Below, one piece after another: positions 8,667-17,241 of a stretch of DNA of 64,000 nt; the first letter of the stretch is position 1; the number at the start of each line of letters is the position of its first letter. The stretch spans positions 124,001-188,000 of the forward strand of contig NZ_CP034670.1 in the NCBI RefSeq assembly GCF_003990355.1, read 5' to 3'. Source of the stretch: Eikenella corrodens (GTDB taxonomy: Bacteria > Pseudomonadota > Gammaproteobacteria > Burkholderiales > Neisseriaceae). Both the position numbers and the translations under genes were made by a program. The notes under the pieces were generated by a model, which worked only from the letters and a program-made list of their open reading frames with translations, was not told the DNA's origin and did not search any database.

Positions 8667-8822
8667 TTCCGCTTGCTATCTGCCCGTCTCCTAATTTCCG
8701 TAAAGCCCTGACAATAAAGCCTCGGCGGGGTAAGGATAGGTTAATCAGATGGCGCAGGCGGCGGTAGTTTCCTAGAATAGCCACATTTCTTAACAGCTGC
8801 CGGAAAGGGCAGGCGGAACAAG

Positions 8823-9986
8823 ATGAAAAAACCGTTGAAATGGACATTGTGGGCGGTGGCGGCGCTGGCCGTGGGTGCAGCGGGCTATGCCTTTTTGAAG
8901 CCGAGCAAGCCGCAAACCACCTATCTCACCGAAGAAGTGAAACGCGCCGATGTGCGCCAAACCGTATCCGCCACCGGCGAGATTTCTGCCGCGCAGCTGG
9001 TGGACGTGGGCGCCCAGGCTTCCGGCCAGATCAAGCATCTATACGTGAAGCTCGGGCAGCATGTGGAAAAAGGCGACCTCATCGCCGAAATCGATTCCAC
9101 CACCCAGCTCAACGCGCTCAACACAAATAAGGCCAAGCTGGAAACTTATCAGGCGCAGCTCGTGTCTGCCCGTGTGGCGCTGCAAACCGCCGAGCGCAAA
9201 TACCGCCGCGAGCAGGCCTTGTGGGCGGAAAACGCCACTTCCAAAGAAGAGCTGGAAAGCGCGCAGGGCTCGTATGCCGCCGCCAAGGCGCAGGTGGGCG
9301 AGCTGCAATCTTCCATCCGCCAAACCCGCATCGCCATCAACACGGCCGAAGCCGATTTGGGCTACACCCGCATCACCGCGCCGATTTCCGGCACGATGGT
9401 TTCGGTGAAAGTGGAAGAAGGGCAAACCGTGAATGCGGTGCAAACCACGCCCGCCATCGGCCAAGTGGCCGATTTGAGCCGCATGTTGAACAAAATGCAG
9501 ATTGCCGAGGGAGATGTAACCAAAGTGCGCGCCGGCCAAACCCTGCTGTTCACCACCCTGGCCGACCCCGACAAAGAACGGGAAGCCAAGCTGGATAGTG
9601 TCGATCCGGGCTTAACCACCCTGTCGCAAGGCAGCTACACCACCAGCACCGACACCACCAGCACCGCCATCTACTACTACGCCCGCGCACTCGTGCCGAA
9701 CGAAGACGGCAAGCTCGCCATCGGCATGACCACGCAAAACAACATCGTGATCGGCGAGGCCAAAAACGTGCTCACCGTACCTTCCACCGCAGTGAAGCAG
9801 CGCGGCCGCGAACGCTATGTGCGCGTGCTGAAAGCCGAAAACCAGGTGGAAGAGCGCACGATTACCGTGGGCATCAGCGACGGTACGCGCACCGAAGTGA
9901 AATCGGGCGTGAAAGAGGGTGAGAAAGTGATTGTGTCGGAGAGCGACGGCACGGTGAAAGAGTGGCAGGGCGGCCCGCCGGTGTAG
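8823..9986 (+). CDS. macA: MacA-type periplasmic adaptor of a tripartite ABC export system
   Basis: The product is 387 aa. An N-terminal membrane anchor (about 7-26) precedes a lipoyl-like half (ASGQIKHLYVKLGQHVEKGDLIAEID), a long alpha-hairpin coiled coil (about 100-170), the second lipoyl half (ITAPISGTMVSVKVEEGQTV), then barrel and membrane-proximal domains. The order is that of membrane fusion proteins. It should bridge MacB in the inner membrane and the outer membrane factor encoded two genes downstream. The ribosome site is in AGGCGGAACAAG. The neighbouring macB confirms the MacA call over RND-type adaptors. Confidence 0.9.
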   Translation: MKKPLKWTLWAVAALAVGAAGYAFLKPSKPQTTYLTEEVKRADVRQTVSATGEISAAQLVDVGAQASGQIKHLYVKLGQHVEKGDLIAEIDSTTQLNALNTNKAKLETYQAQLVSARVALQTAERKYRREQALWAENATSKEELESAQGSYAAAKAQVGELQSSIRQTRIAINTAEADLGYTRITAPISGTMVSVKVEEGQTVNAVQTTPAIGQVADLSRMLNKMQIAEGDVTKVRAGQTLLFTTLADPDKEREAKLDSVDPGLTTLSQGSYTTSTDTTSTAIYYYARALVPNEDGKLAIGMTTQNNIVIGEAKNVLTVPSTAVKQRGRERYVRVLKAENQVEERTITVGISDGTRTEVKSGVKEGEKVIVSESDGTVKEWQGGPPV

Positions 9987-10008
9987 GCCGGCTCTCGCTT
10001 TGCCATAT

Positions 10009-10084
10009 CAGGCTACCTGAAAACCTAAAGGCTACCTGAAACCATGCTGTAAAGCCTGCTTCTATTGTTTCAGGTAGCCTCCCT
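10009..10084. repeat. Cluster of three DUS copies between macA and macB
   Basis: Two copies in one orientation and one opposed lie in the short macA-macB gap. Read-through is still expected because the genes belong to one complex. Confidence 0.7.
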
Positions 10085-10101
10085 GCCGCAACGAAAGCCG
10101 C

Positions 10102-12045
10102 ATGCATATGAACCTAATCGAATGCCGCAACATCAACCGCTATTTCGGCGAAGGCGCCAACCGCGTCCACATTCTGAAAGACATCAGCCTCACCATCCAA
10201 AAAGGCGATTTCATCGCCATCATCGGCCAATCCGGCTCCGGCAAATCCACGCTGATGAACATCCTCGGCTGCCTCGACAGCGCCACTTCCGGCTCGTATC
10301 AAATCGACGGCGTGGAAACCGTGCAGATGAGCGGCGACGAACTGGCCGCGCTGCGCCGGCGCAAATTCGGCTTCATTTTCCAGCGCTACAACCTTTTGGG
10401 CGCATTGAGCGCGCGCGAAAACGTGGCGCTGCCCGCCGTGTATGCCGGCATGGATCAGAAAGAGCGGTATGAACGCGCCACCCGGCTTCTGGCCGACTTG
10501 GGCTTGGAAGGCAAGGAAGACAACAAGCCCAACCAGCTCTCCGGCGGCCAGCAGCAGCGCGTGTCCATTGCCCGCGCCCTGATGAACGGCGGCGAAATCA
10601 TCCTGGCCGACGAGCCCACCGGCGCGCTCGATTCCGGCAGCGGCGAGATGGTGATGGAAATCATCAAAGGACTGCACGCCAAAGGCCACACCATTATTTT
10701 GGTCACGCACGACCCGAAAGTCGCCGCCTTTGCCAACCGCGTCATCGAAATCAAAGACGGCGAAATCATCTCCGACACCAGCAAAAACGAAAGCATCCCG
10801 CCCAGCAGCGTGGAAAGCCGAACCGAAAAGCCATCTTGGCTGTTTTTCAAAGACCAGTTTGTGGAAGCCTTCAAAATGTCGGTGCAGGCCATCATGGCGC
10901 ACAAAATGCGCTCCCTGCTCACCATGCTCGGCATCATCATCGGCATTGCCTCGGTGGTGTCCGTGGTGGCGCTGGGGCGCGGCACGCAGGAGAAAATCCT
11001 CTCCGACATCAGCGCCATCGGCACCAACACCATCGGCGTGTATCCCGGCAAAAGCTTCGGCGACCGCCATCGGGGTCGCATTCGCACGCTTACCATCGCC
11101 GATGCCGAAGCCATCAGCAAACAAAGTTATGTGGACAGCATCACCCCGATGGTATCCGCCGGCGGCACGGTTACCTACCGCAACACCAACCTCACCGCCC
11201 AGCTCTACGGCGCAGGCGAGCAGTATTTCAACGTGCGCGGCATCAAGCTCGACCGCGGGCGGTTGTTTGACCAGGCCGACGTAGACGCCGCCGCGCAGGT
11301 TGTCGTGATCGACCCGAACACCCGCAAACAGCTCTTCCCCGACGGCACCGACCCCATCGGCCAAACCATCCTGTTCGGCAAACGCCCGCTGCGCGTGATC
11401 GGCATCAGTGCCGAAGACCAAAACGGCTGGGGCGGCGGCGACAGCCTGCAAATGTGGGCGCCCTACACCACGGTGATGAACCGCATCTCCGGCGAGCGCC
11501 ACATCAGCTCGCTTACCGTGAAAATCCGCGACGATGTGAGCACCTCCGTGGCCGAGCAGGGCATCAAAGAGCTGCTCTTGGCGCGGCACGGCAAGGAAGA
11601 TTTCTTCACCAGCAACAGCGACAGCATCAAGCAGACCGTCGAAAAAACCACCGGCGCGATGACTCTGCTGATTTCCTGTATCGCCCTGATTTCATTGGTG
11701 GTGGGCGGCATTGGCGTGATGAACATCATGCTGGTGTCGGTAACCGAGCGCACCAAGGAAATCGGCGTGCGTATGGCCATCGGTGCGCGGCAGGGCAATA
11801 TTTTGCAGCAGTTTCTGATTGAAGCCGTGCTCATCTGCCTCATCGGCGGCGCAGCCGGCATCCTGCTTTCCTACTTAATCGGCTTAGGCTTCAACGCGCT
11901 GGCCAGCGAGTTTGCCATGTCGTTCTCCACCTGGTCGATTGTGAGCGCGGTGTGCTGCTCCACCTTCATCGGCGTGCTGTTCGGCTTCATGCCCGCCAAA
12001 AATGCCTCCAAGCTCAACCCGATTGCCGCCTTGTCGCGCGATTAG
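10102..12045 (+). CDS. macB: Macrolide-type export ATP-binding/permease protein MacB
   Basis: The product is 647 aa (the second ATG, at 10108, is equally plausible). The N-terminal ABC domain has Walker A GQSGSGKST (42-50), signature LSGGQQQR (146-153) and Walker B IILADEPTGALD. It is followed by a membrane helix, a large periplasmic domain and a C-terminal FtsX-type three-helix region with LVVGGIGVMNIMLVSVTERTKEIG. This is the full MacB architecture of a type VII ABC mechanotransmitter, which drives substrates from the periplasm through the outer membrane factor. It ends with NPIAALSRD. Substrates cannot be read from sequence; macrolides, heme or lipoproteins are known in the family. Confidence 0.93.
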   Translation: MHMNLIECRNINRYFGEGANRVHILKDISLTIQKGDFIAIIGQSGSGKSTLMNILGCLDSATSGSYQIDGVETVQMSGDELAALRRRKFGFIFQRYNLLGALSARENVALPAVYAGMDQKERYERATRLLADLGLEGKEDNKPNQLSGGQQQRVSIARALMNGGEIILADEPTGALDSGSGEMVMEIIKGLHAKGHTIILVTHDPKVAAFANRVIEIKDGEIISDTSKNESIPPSSVESRTEKPSWLFFKDQFVEAFKMSVQAIMAHKMRSLLTMLGIIIGIASVVSVVALGRGTQEKILSDISAIGTNTIGVYPGKSFGDRHRGRIRTLTIADAEAISKQSYVDSITPMVSAGGTVTYRNTNLTAQLYGAGEQYFNVRGIKLDRGRLFDQADVDAAAQVVVIDPNTRKQLFPDGTDPIGQTILFGKRPLRVIGISAEDQNGWGGGDSLQMWAPYTTVMNRISGERHISSLTVKIRDDVSTSVAEQGIKELLLARHGKEDFFTSNSDSIKQTVEKTTGAMTLLISCIALISLVVGGIGVMNIMLVSVTERTKEIGVRMAIGARQGNILQQFLIEAVLICLIGGAAGILLSYLIGLGFNALASEFAMSFSTWSIVSAVCCSTFIGVLFGFMPAKNASKLNPIAALSRD

Positions 12046-12092
12046 CGGCGGGCTGAAAGCGCGAGCAGCCATCAAGCTAAAACCGCCCGATA

Positions 12093-12135
12093 TTTTCAGG
12101 TAGCCTGCAAGAGTAGGTAGGGGCTACCTGAAAAC
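12093..12135. terminator. DUS-pair hairpin after macB
   Basis: Opposed uptake sequences with a 15-base loop. A second pair follows at 12170-12210. Confidence 0.6.
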
Positions 12136-12169
12136 AGGGTAAACAGGATTGTAAGCTAAAGTGAACGAT

Positions 12170-12210
12170 TTTTCAGGTAGCCTCCAACCGGTAATCCAGG
12201 CTACCTGAAA
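12170..12210. repeat. Inverted DUS pair before the outer membrane factor gene
   Basis: Two opposed uptake sequences 15 bases apart in the leader of the next gene. Confidence 0.6.
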
Positions 12211-12243
12211 CCCACCCGACACCCAACCAAGAAACGAGGGTTT

Positions 12244-13689
12244 ATGAACCAAACAACCCACCCGCCCATCCGTGCTGCCGCGCTGGCGCTGCTTCTGCTC
12301 GCCGGCTGCGCCATCGACCAAACTCCCAACACCCAAATCGGCCTCGCCCAAGCTCAGCGCGATGGCAGCGTGCAAACCGCCGCCGGCGAAAGCGGCCACT
12401 GCCCCGATCCCGCCGGATGCGCCTACCAAACCGAAGGCGATTGGTGGCAAAGCTTCAGCGACAGTGGGCTCAACGCCCTGGTGGAGCAGGCCTTGGCCAA
12501 CAATGTGGATTTAAAACAGGCCGCCGTTAGCGTGAACAAAGCCCTGTATCAGGCCAACATTCTCGGCGCCAATCTCGTGCCCGAATTCAACGCTTCGCTC
12601 GGCGCCAATGCCAACCGCAATCTCGACACCCGCCAAAACAGCCACAGCTACAGCAGTCAGCTCGGCTTAAGCTACGAGCTCGATTTGTGGCGCAAACTCA
12701 ACGCCACCGCTTCCGCCCAAGCGTGGGAACAGCGCGCCACCGAGCAAGACTTGGCCGCCACCCGCCTCACCGTAATCAACAATGTGGCCGACGCCTATTT
12801 TCAGGTAGCCTATCTCAACGAAGCCATCAAGCTCACCGAAAAAACCATCGAGCAATACAAACAAATCCTGCAAATCGCCCGCAGCAAATACCGCTACGGC
12901 CGCGTGACCGCGATTGAGGTTACCCAGGCCGAGCAATCCCTGCTTGCCGCCGAAAACAGCCTGCTGTCGCTGCAACAGAGCCGCAGCAACACCGAAGCCA
13001 CCCTGCGCAACCTGCTCAACCTGCGCCCCGGCCAGGCAATGGCCGTGCAGCCCGAATCCTTCCGACTGCCCGAAGGCGGCAAACTTGATTTGAATGTGCC
13101 CATCTCCACCCTCGCCGCCCGCCCCGACCTCATCGCCGCCGACTACCGCCTGCAGTCCGCCCTCAAAAGCCAGCAGGCGCAATACCGCAGCTGGTATCCC
13201 AGCATCACGCTAAACGCCGCGCTGAGCACCTCGTCCGAACACAGCAAAAACCTGTTCAACGTGCCGATATTGGGCGGCAGCGTCAGCCTCAACCTGCCCT
13301 TCCTCAACTGGCGCACCATGCACTGGAAAGACCGCAGCGCCGAAGCCGACTTTGAAAATGCCAAACTCGCCTTCGAAAAAGCCCTCACCACCGCGCTCAA
13401 CGAAGTCGATACCAACTACCGCCAATACCGTGCCAGCCGCCAAACCCTGGAAAACCAGCGCCGACGCCACCGGCTCGACGTTGAAAACAGCCGCTACTAC
13501 CGCGTGCGCTATCAACATGGCCGCAATGAGCTCAAAGACTGGCTCTCTGCGCTGAACACCGAATATTCCGACGCGCAAAGCCTGCTCGAAGCCCGCTACC
13601 AGGCCTTGCGCTACGAAAGCATGGTGTATAAAGCCATGGCCGGCCGTTACCGGAAAGCTTCTGCCGCCACGGCACAGCCGGCGCAGTAA
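12244..13689 (+). CDS. Outer membrane efflux lipoprotein, NodT/OprM family
   Basis: The product is 481 aa. A lipobox LLAGC places the acylated cysteine at residue 22. Two repeated OEP domains follow, with typical motifs WWQSFSDSGLNALVEQALANN and ARPDLIAADYRLQSA. Such trimers form the outer membrane channel and periplasmic tunnel. The position after macA-macB implies it completes that exporter, although members also serve RND pumps (as MtrE does). A DUS at about 12799 lies inside the gene and encodes YFQVAY. GAGGG precedes the start. The C-terminal tail is alanine rich. Confidence 0.88.
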   Translation: MNQTTHPPIRAAALALLLLAGCAIDQTPNTQIGLAQAQRDGSVQTAAGESGHCPDPAGCAYQTEGDWWQSFSDSGLNALVEQALANNVDLKQAAVSVNKALYQANILGANLVPEFNASLGANANRNLDTRQNSHSYSSQLGLSYELDLWRKLNATASAQAWEQRATEQDLAATRLTVINNVADAYFQVAYLNEAIKLTEKTIEQYKQILQIARSKYRYGRVTAIEVTQAEQSLLAAENSLLSLQQSRSNTEATLRNLLNLRPGQAMAVQPESFRLPEGGKLDLNVPISTLAARPDLIAADYRLQSALKSQQAQYRSWYPSITLNAALSTSSEHSKNLFNVPILGGSVSLNLPFLNWRTMHWKDRSAEADFENAKLAFEKALTTALNEVDTNYRQYRASRQTLENQRRRHRLDVENSRYYRVRYQHGRNELKDWLSALNTEYSDAQSLLEARYQALRYESMVYKAMAGRYRKASAATAQPAQ

Positions 13690-13704
13690 TTCGGCATCCG
13701 ATTT

Positions 13705-13764
13705 ACCTGAAAACAATAAAAACCGGACGGGCATACAGCCGTCCGGTTTTTATTGTTTTCAGGT
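13705..13764 (+). terminator. Exceptionally long terminator hairpin
   Basis: A perfect 26-bp stem (arms 13705-13730 and 13739-13764, 8-base loop) combines a classic GC-rich terminator core (AACCGGACGG) with A/T runs and a flanking DUS half on each side. Confidence 0.88.
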
Positions 13765-14298
13765 AGCCTTGGGGGCATACCAGCAGCAAACAGCCATTAC
13801 CTGGCGGGAGGCTACCTGAAACTTGATGGTTAGGTTGGTATTGCCCTGACATTTTGCTCTGTCTGCGCCCCATATTTTCAGGTAGCCTTTTGCTGCTATC
13901 TCGGCGATTGCCAACGGCTCAAGAGGTTACCTGAAAAGCGGCAATACAGCTCAAACCCGACAAACAAACTTTACCTTCACCTGCTGATTTTTTGTAAAAA
14001 CCAACAATATTGTTATCCGATCGGCGATTTGTTGATCTAAATCAAATTATTCTTGCTCCAGTATATTTTTGTACTGAATCTAGGCGTTTCCGTCTAAAAC
14101 GTAGCAAAAACAGCTTCGCTCACTTGAAAATTTAACGTAATTATTCCCGCAAATATGTTAAGCTTATGTCGTTTGGTAGTTAAGACGTTTGCGTCTTTAA
14201 GCGTAGCGTTCGATTGCCGGATAGGGGGCTGCCGAAGTTGGGCGGTACGGCCTGGCCAAGCAGCCGTTTTATGTTTGTTGAATCGGAGTATTGTTATT
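13765..14298. other. Regulatory region and leader upstream of cstA
   Basis: The first part holds DUS copies near 13808 and 13875 and a degenerate one near 13925. The second part holds an FNR box, probable -10 sequences (TATATT at 14062 or TACTGA at 14072) and a leader of over 200 bases. A hairpin lies at about 14180-14200 (TTAAGACG / CGTCTTTAA). The long leader is unusual for this window. Confidence 0.6.
14032..14045 (+). promoter_or_regulatory. FNR/ANR-type binding site upstream of cstA
   Basis: TTGATCTAAATCAA matches the FNR consensus TTGAT-N4-ATCAA at every defined base. It lies about 30-40 bases before candidate -10 boxes, close to the class II activator position near -41.5. Anaerobic activation of cstA is inferred. 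Confidence 0.75.
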
Positions 14299-16389
14299 AT
14301 GAACAAACTCAAAAGCTTCCTGATATGGGGCGTTGTGGTGTTGGCTGGCTTGGCCGCCTTTACCACTCTGGCTATCCATCGCGGTGAGCAGGTCAGTGCG
14401 GTGTGGATGGTGATTGCTGCCGTCTCCGTATATGCCATTGCCTACCGCTTTTATAGCCTCTACATTGCCAAAAACGTAATGCAGCTCGATCCCAACCGGC
14501 TTACGCCGGCCGAGCGCCATAACGATGGCTTGGACTATGTACCGACGCACAAAGGCGTGCTGTTCGGCCACCATTTTGCCGCCATCGCTGGTGCCGGTCC
14601 GTTGGTAGGCCCGGTGTTGGCCGCGCAGATGGGTTATTTGCCCGGCACACTGTGGATTATCTTCGGCGTGGTGTTTGCCGGTGCGGTTCAGGATGCGATG
14701 GTGTTGTTCGTGTCCATGCGCCGTGACGGTAAATCCTTGGGCGACATCGTGAAACAAGAGCTGGGCACTGTAGCCGGCGTGATTGCCTCCATCGGTATTC
14801 TGATGATTATGGTGATCATCATGGCCGTGTTGGCGCTGATTGTGGTGAAAGCATTGATCCACAGCCCGTGGGGTACCTTCACCATCGCCGTTACCATCCC
14901 GATCGCTCTGTTTATGGGTATCTACACCCGCTATATCCGTCCGGGCAAAATCGGCGAGATTTCCATCGTCGGCTTTATCCTGCTGGTGTTGGCGATTGTG
15001 TACGGTAAAAACGTGGCCGAAAGCTCCTTTGGGCATATCTTCGACCTGGAAGGTCTGTCTATCGCTTGGGCGGTGATGATCTACGGTTTCATCGCTTCCG
15101 TGCTGCCAGTGTGGCTGCTGCTCACCCCGCGTGACTACCTCTCCACTTTCCTGAAAATCGGTACCATCATTGCATTAGCCTTGGGCATTGTCATTGTTAG
15201 CCCGCCGCTGCAAATGCACGCTGTTACCCGCTTTATCGACGGTACCGGCCCGGTATTCTCAGGCCATCTCTTCCCCTTCCTGTTCATTACCATCGCTTGC
15301 GGTGCGGTATCCGGCTTCCATGCCCTGATTTCTTCAGGCACCACGCCGAAAATGGTGGAAAACGAAGAACACGTACGCATGATCGGCTACGGCGGCATGA
15401 TTATGGAAAGCTTTGTGGCCATTATGGCGCTGGCTGCCGCTTCTTCGCTTGATCCTGGTGTGTACTTCGCCATGAACAGCCCGGCTGCCCTGATCGGCAC
15501 CGACGCTGCCAATGCCGCACACGTGATCACCACCCAGCTGGGCTTCCCGGTAAGCGAAGCTACCCTGCTGCACGTGGCCAAAGAAGTGGGCGAACACACT
15601 ATCCTGTCTCGTGCAGGCGGTGCGCCGACTCTGGCCGTGGGTATGGCTCACATTATGAGCCAGCTGATCCCGGGCGAAAGCATGATGGCATTCTGGTATC
15701 ACTTCGCGTTGCTGTTTGAAGCCCTGTTCATCCTGACTGCTGTGGACGCCGGTACCCGTGTGGCCCGCTTCATGATCCAGGACTTGGGCAGTATCTTCTA
15801 CAAACCCTTCGGCAACACCGACAGCCTACCGGCTAACTTGATTGCCACCTTTATGGCCGTTGCACTGTGGGGCTACTTCCTCTACACCGGTGTAACCGAC
15901 CCGCTGGGCGGTATCAACTCCCTGTGGCCGCTGTTTGGTATCGCCAACCAGATGCTTGCAGGTGTGGCTCTGATCCTGTGTACCGTGGTTCTGATTAAGA
16001 TGAAACGCGACCGCTACATTTGGGTTACTTTGGTTCCGGCGCTCGGTGTATTGTTGGTAACCTGCTATGCCGGTTGGCAAAAAGTGTTCGATTCCAACCC
16101 TCGCGTAAGCTTTATGGCTCATGCTGCCAAATATAAAGCAGCCTTGGCTAACGGCGAAATCCTGGCTCCGGCCAAAACCGCTGAGGAAATGGGTCGCATT
16201 GCCTTCAACGACTATGTAAACTCCGGTCTGACCGTGCTCTTCCTGGCCGTAGTGGTTGTAGTGGGGATTTACGGCCTTCAGGTAGCCCTGAAAGCCCGTA
16301 AAGTCGGCTGGCCGACTGCCCACGAAATCCCGCCGGTATTCCGTAACGAAACCACCGGCGCAAGCTCCGAGGCTGTGAATGAAGCGTAA
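14299..16389 (+). CDS. cstA: CstA family carbon starvation / pyruvate-peptide transporter
   Basis: The product is 696 aa from the ATG preceded by a GGAG site; an upstream TTG frame extension is rejected. It is a polytopic inner membrane protein with roughly 16-18 hydrophobic segments. CstA motifs include GHHFAAIAGAGPLVGPVLAAQMGY, split over two helices, and SGTTPKMVENE. The family imports peptides or pyruvate during carbon limitation. The overlapping downstream ybdD-type gene is its usual partner. Codon choice is more even (more CTG, GGT, GCT) than in neighbours, as in highly expressed genes. The perfect FNR box upstream suggests oxygen-responsive control. Confidence 0.92.
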   Translation: MNKLKSFLIWGVVVLAGLAAFTTLAIHRGEQVSAVWMVIAAVSVYAIAYRFYSLYIAKNVMQLDPNRLTPAERHNDGLDYVPTHKGVLFGHHFAAIAGAGPLVGPVLAAQMGYLPGTLWIIFGVVFAGAVQDAMVLFVSMRRDGKSLGDIVKQELGTVAGVIASIGILMIMVIIMAVLALIVVKALIHSPWGTFTIAVTIPIALFMGIYTRYIRPGKIGEISIVGFILLVLAIVYGKNVAESSFGHIFDLEGLSIAWAVMIYGFIASVLPVWLLLTPRDYLSTFLKIGTIIALALGIVIVSPPLQMHAVTRFIDGTGPVFSGHLFPFLFITIACGAVSGFHALISSGTTPKMVENEEHVRMIGYGGMIMESFVAIMALAAASSLDPGVYFAMNSPAALIGTDAANAAHVITTQLGFPVSEATLLHVAKEVGEHTILSRAGGAPTLAVGMAHIMSQLIPGESMMAFWYHFALLFEALFILTAVDAGTRVARFMIQDLGSIFYKPFGNTDSLPANLIATFMAVALWGYFLYTGVTDPLGGINSLWPLFGIANQMLAGVALILCTVVLIKMKRDRYIWVTLVPALGVLLVTCYAGWQKVFDSNPRVSFMAHAAKYKAALANGEILAPAKTAEEMGRIAFNDYVNSGLTVLFLAVVVVVGIYGLQVALKARKVGWPTAHEIPPVFRNETTGASSEAVNEA

Positions 16390-16585
16390 GCTGAAACAGC
16401 GCCTCCATCAGGCTTGGAAAACAGCCAAGCTGACTGCCAACCTGATGGTGGGCGTGCCGGATTATGCCAACTACGTGGCACGCCAACGGCGCTACAACCC
16501 CAACGCACCGGTGATGACCGAGCAGCAGTTTGCCGACTACTGCCGCAAACGCCGGTGCGGAGCCAACGGCGGCCGCTGCTGCTGA
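16379..16585 (+). CDS. YbdD/YjiX family small protein (CstA partner)
   Basis: The product is 68 aa and overlaps the end of cstA by 11 bases, so translation is coupled. PDYANYVARQRRYNPNAPVMT is the hallmark of the YbdD/YjiX (DUF466) family: GxPDYxxYVxHxRxxHPxxxxMT. A C-terminal RCGANGGRCC carries paired cysteines. These small cytoplasmic proteins are almost always encoded next to CstA-type transporters and are thought to be needed for their activity. Confidence 0.9.
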   Translation: MKRKLKQRLHQAWKTAKLTANLMVGVPDYANYVARQRRYNPNAPVMTEQQFADYCRKRRCGANGGRCC

Positions 16586-16606
16586 CCCGGCTCTCATAAT
16601 CAAACC

Positions 16607-16646
16607 AAACCGCTTGAAAAGGTATGCCTTCTCAAGCGGTTTTTTT
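16607..16646 (+). terminator. Terminator of cstA-ybdD
   Basis: A stem AAACCGCTTGA / TCAAGCGGTTT closes on TTTTTT, 20 bases after the ybdD stop. Confidence 0.85.
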
Positions 16647-16659
16647 CAGGCTGCGGATG

Positions 16660-16762
16660 ATAGTGGATTAATAAAAACCGGTACGGCGTTGGCCCGCCTT
16701 GCCGTAACGTGTGTACTGTCTGCGGCTCGCCGCCTTGTCCTGATTTTTGTTAATCCACTATA
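16660..16762. repeat. Correia-type element, about 103 bp
   Basis: Ends ATAGTGG..CCACTATA, with TTAATAAAAA instead of TTAACAAAAA at one end. It lies between ybdD and the thioesterase gene. Confidence 0.88.
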
Positions 16763-16794
16763 AATCCGGCCTGCCATATGGTTTTCAGGTAGCC

Positions 16795-17241
16795 TCAACG
16801 GGGTTTCAACGGTACAAACCCTGCAAACTGCCGCACCGCCTCCTGCCAGCTTTCGGGGGTTTGGAACTGCATTTCGCCGTTGTCGAGGCGTTGGGCGACT
16901 TGCGTGGTGTGCGCCCGGGTGAGTATTTCGCCGCTTGCCGCGTCGCGCAGGGTGTAGTCGATGCGCAGGCAGCTTTCGTATTCGGTCATGGCCATGTCCA
17001 CGCGGATTTTCTGGCCGAAGCGGGCGGGGCGGACGTATTTGAGGTCGAGCTTCACCACCGGCCAGGCGTGGCCGTGCTCCAGCATCACGGTGTAGTTGTA
17101 GCCCAGCGCATCGAGGAAGGCGCAGCGGGCGACTTCGAGGTATTTCACGTAGTGGCCGTGCCAGACGATCTGCATTACGTCCACATCAAAAAAGGGGACT
17201 TCGATTTCGGCGCTGTGGCGGCAGTAGGTGTGTTTAGCCAT
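16795..17241 (-). CDS. Hot-dog fold acyl-CoA/ACP thioesterase (4HBT family)
   Basis: The product is 148 aa. The start codon overlaps the last 8 bases of the upstream glycosyltransferase/acyltransferase gene, so the two are coupled. The 4HBT signature is clear: FFDVDVMQIVWHGHYVKYLE, in which an Asp aligns with the catalytic Asp of 4-hydroxybenzoyl-CoA thioesterase. A longer N-terminal extension to 17340 would merely read the other gene in a second frame. Thioesterases of this type accompany a fused GT2/acyltransferase in aryl polyene clusters and would release or edit acyl intermediates. A general acyl-CoA thioesterase is possible. Confidence 0.82.
   Translation of the reverse strand: MAKHTYCRHSAEIEVPFFDVDVMQIVWHGHYVKYLEVARCAFLDALGYNYTVMLEHGHAWPVVKLDLKYVRPARFGQKIRVDMAMTEYESCLRIDYTLRDAASGEILTRAHTTQVAQRLDNGEMQFQTPESWQEAVRQFAGFVPLKPR

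Larger units (their letters stand above)
8394..8822. other. Repeat-filled gap between the KS gene and macA
   Basis: It holds a Correia element, five uptake sequences forming two hairpins, and a short unique stretch (about 8667-8820) that should carry the macA promoter (a TAGAAT near 8773 is a possible -10). Confidence 0.6.

Noticed and set aside
10114..11589. 491-codon minus-strand frame across macB
   Set aside because: MacB is unmistakable on the plus strand; the antisense frame is compositionally biased.
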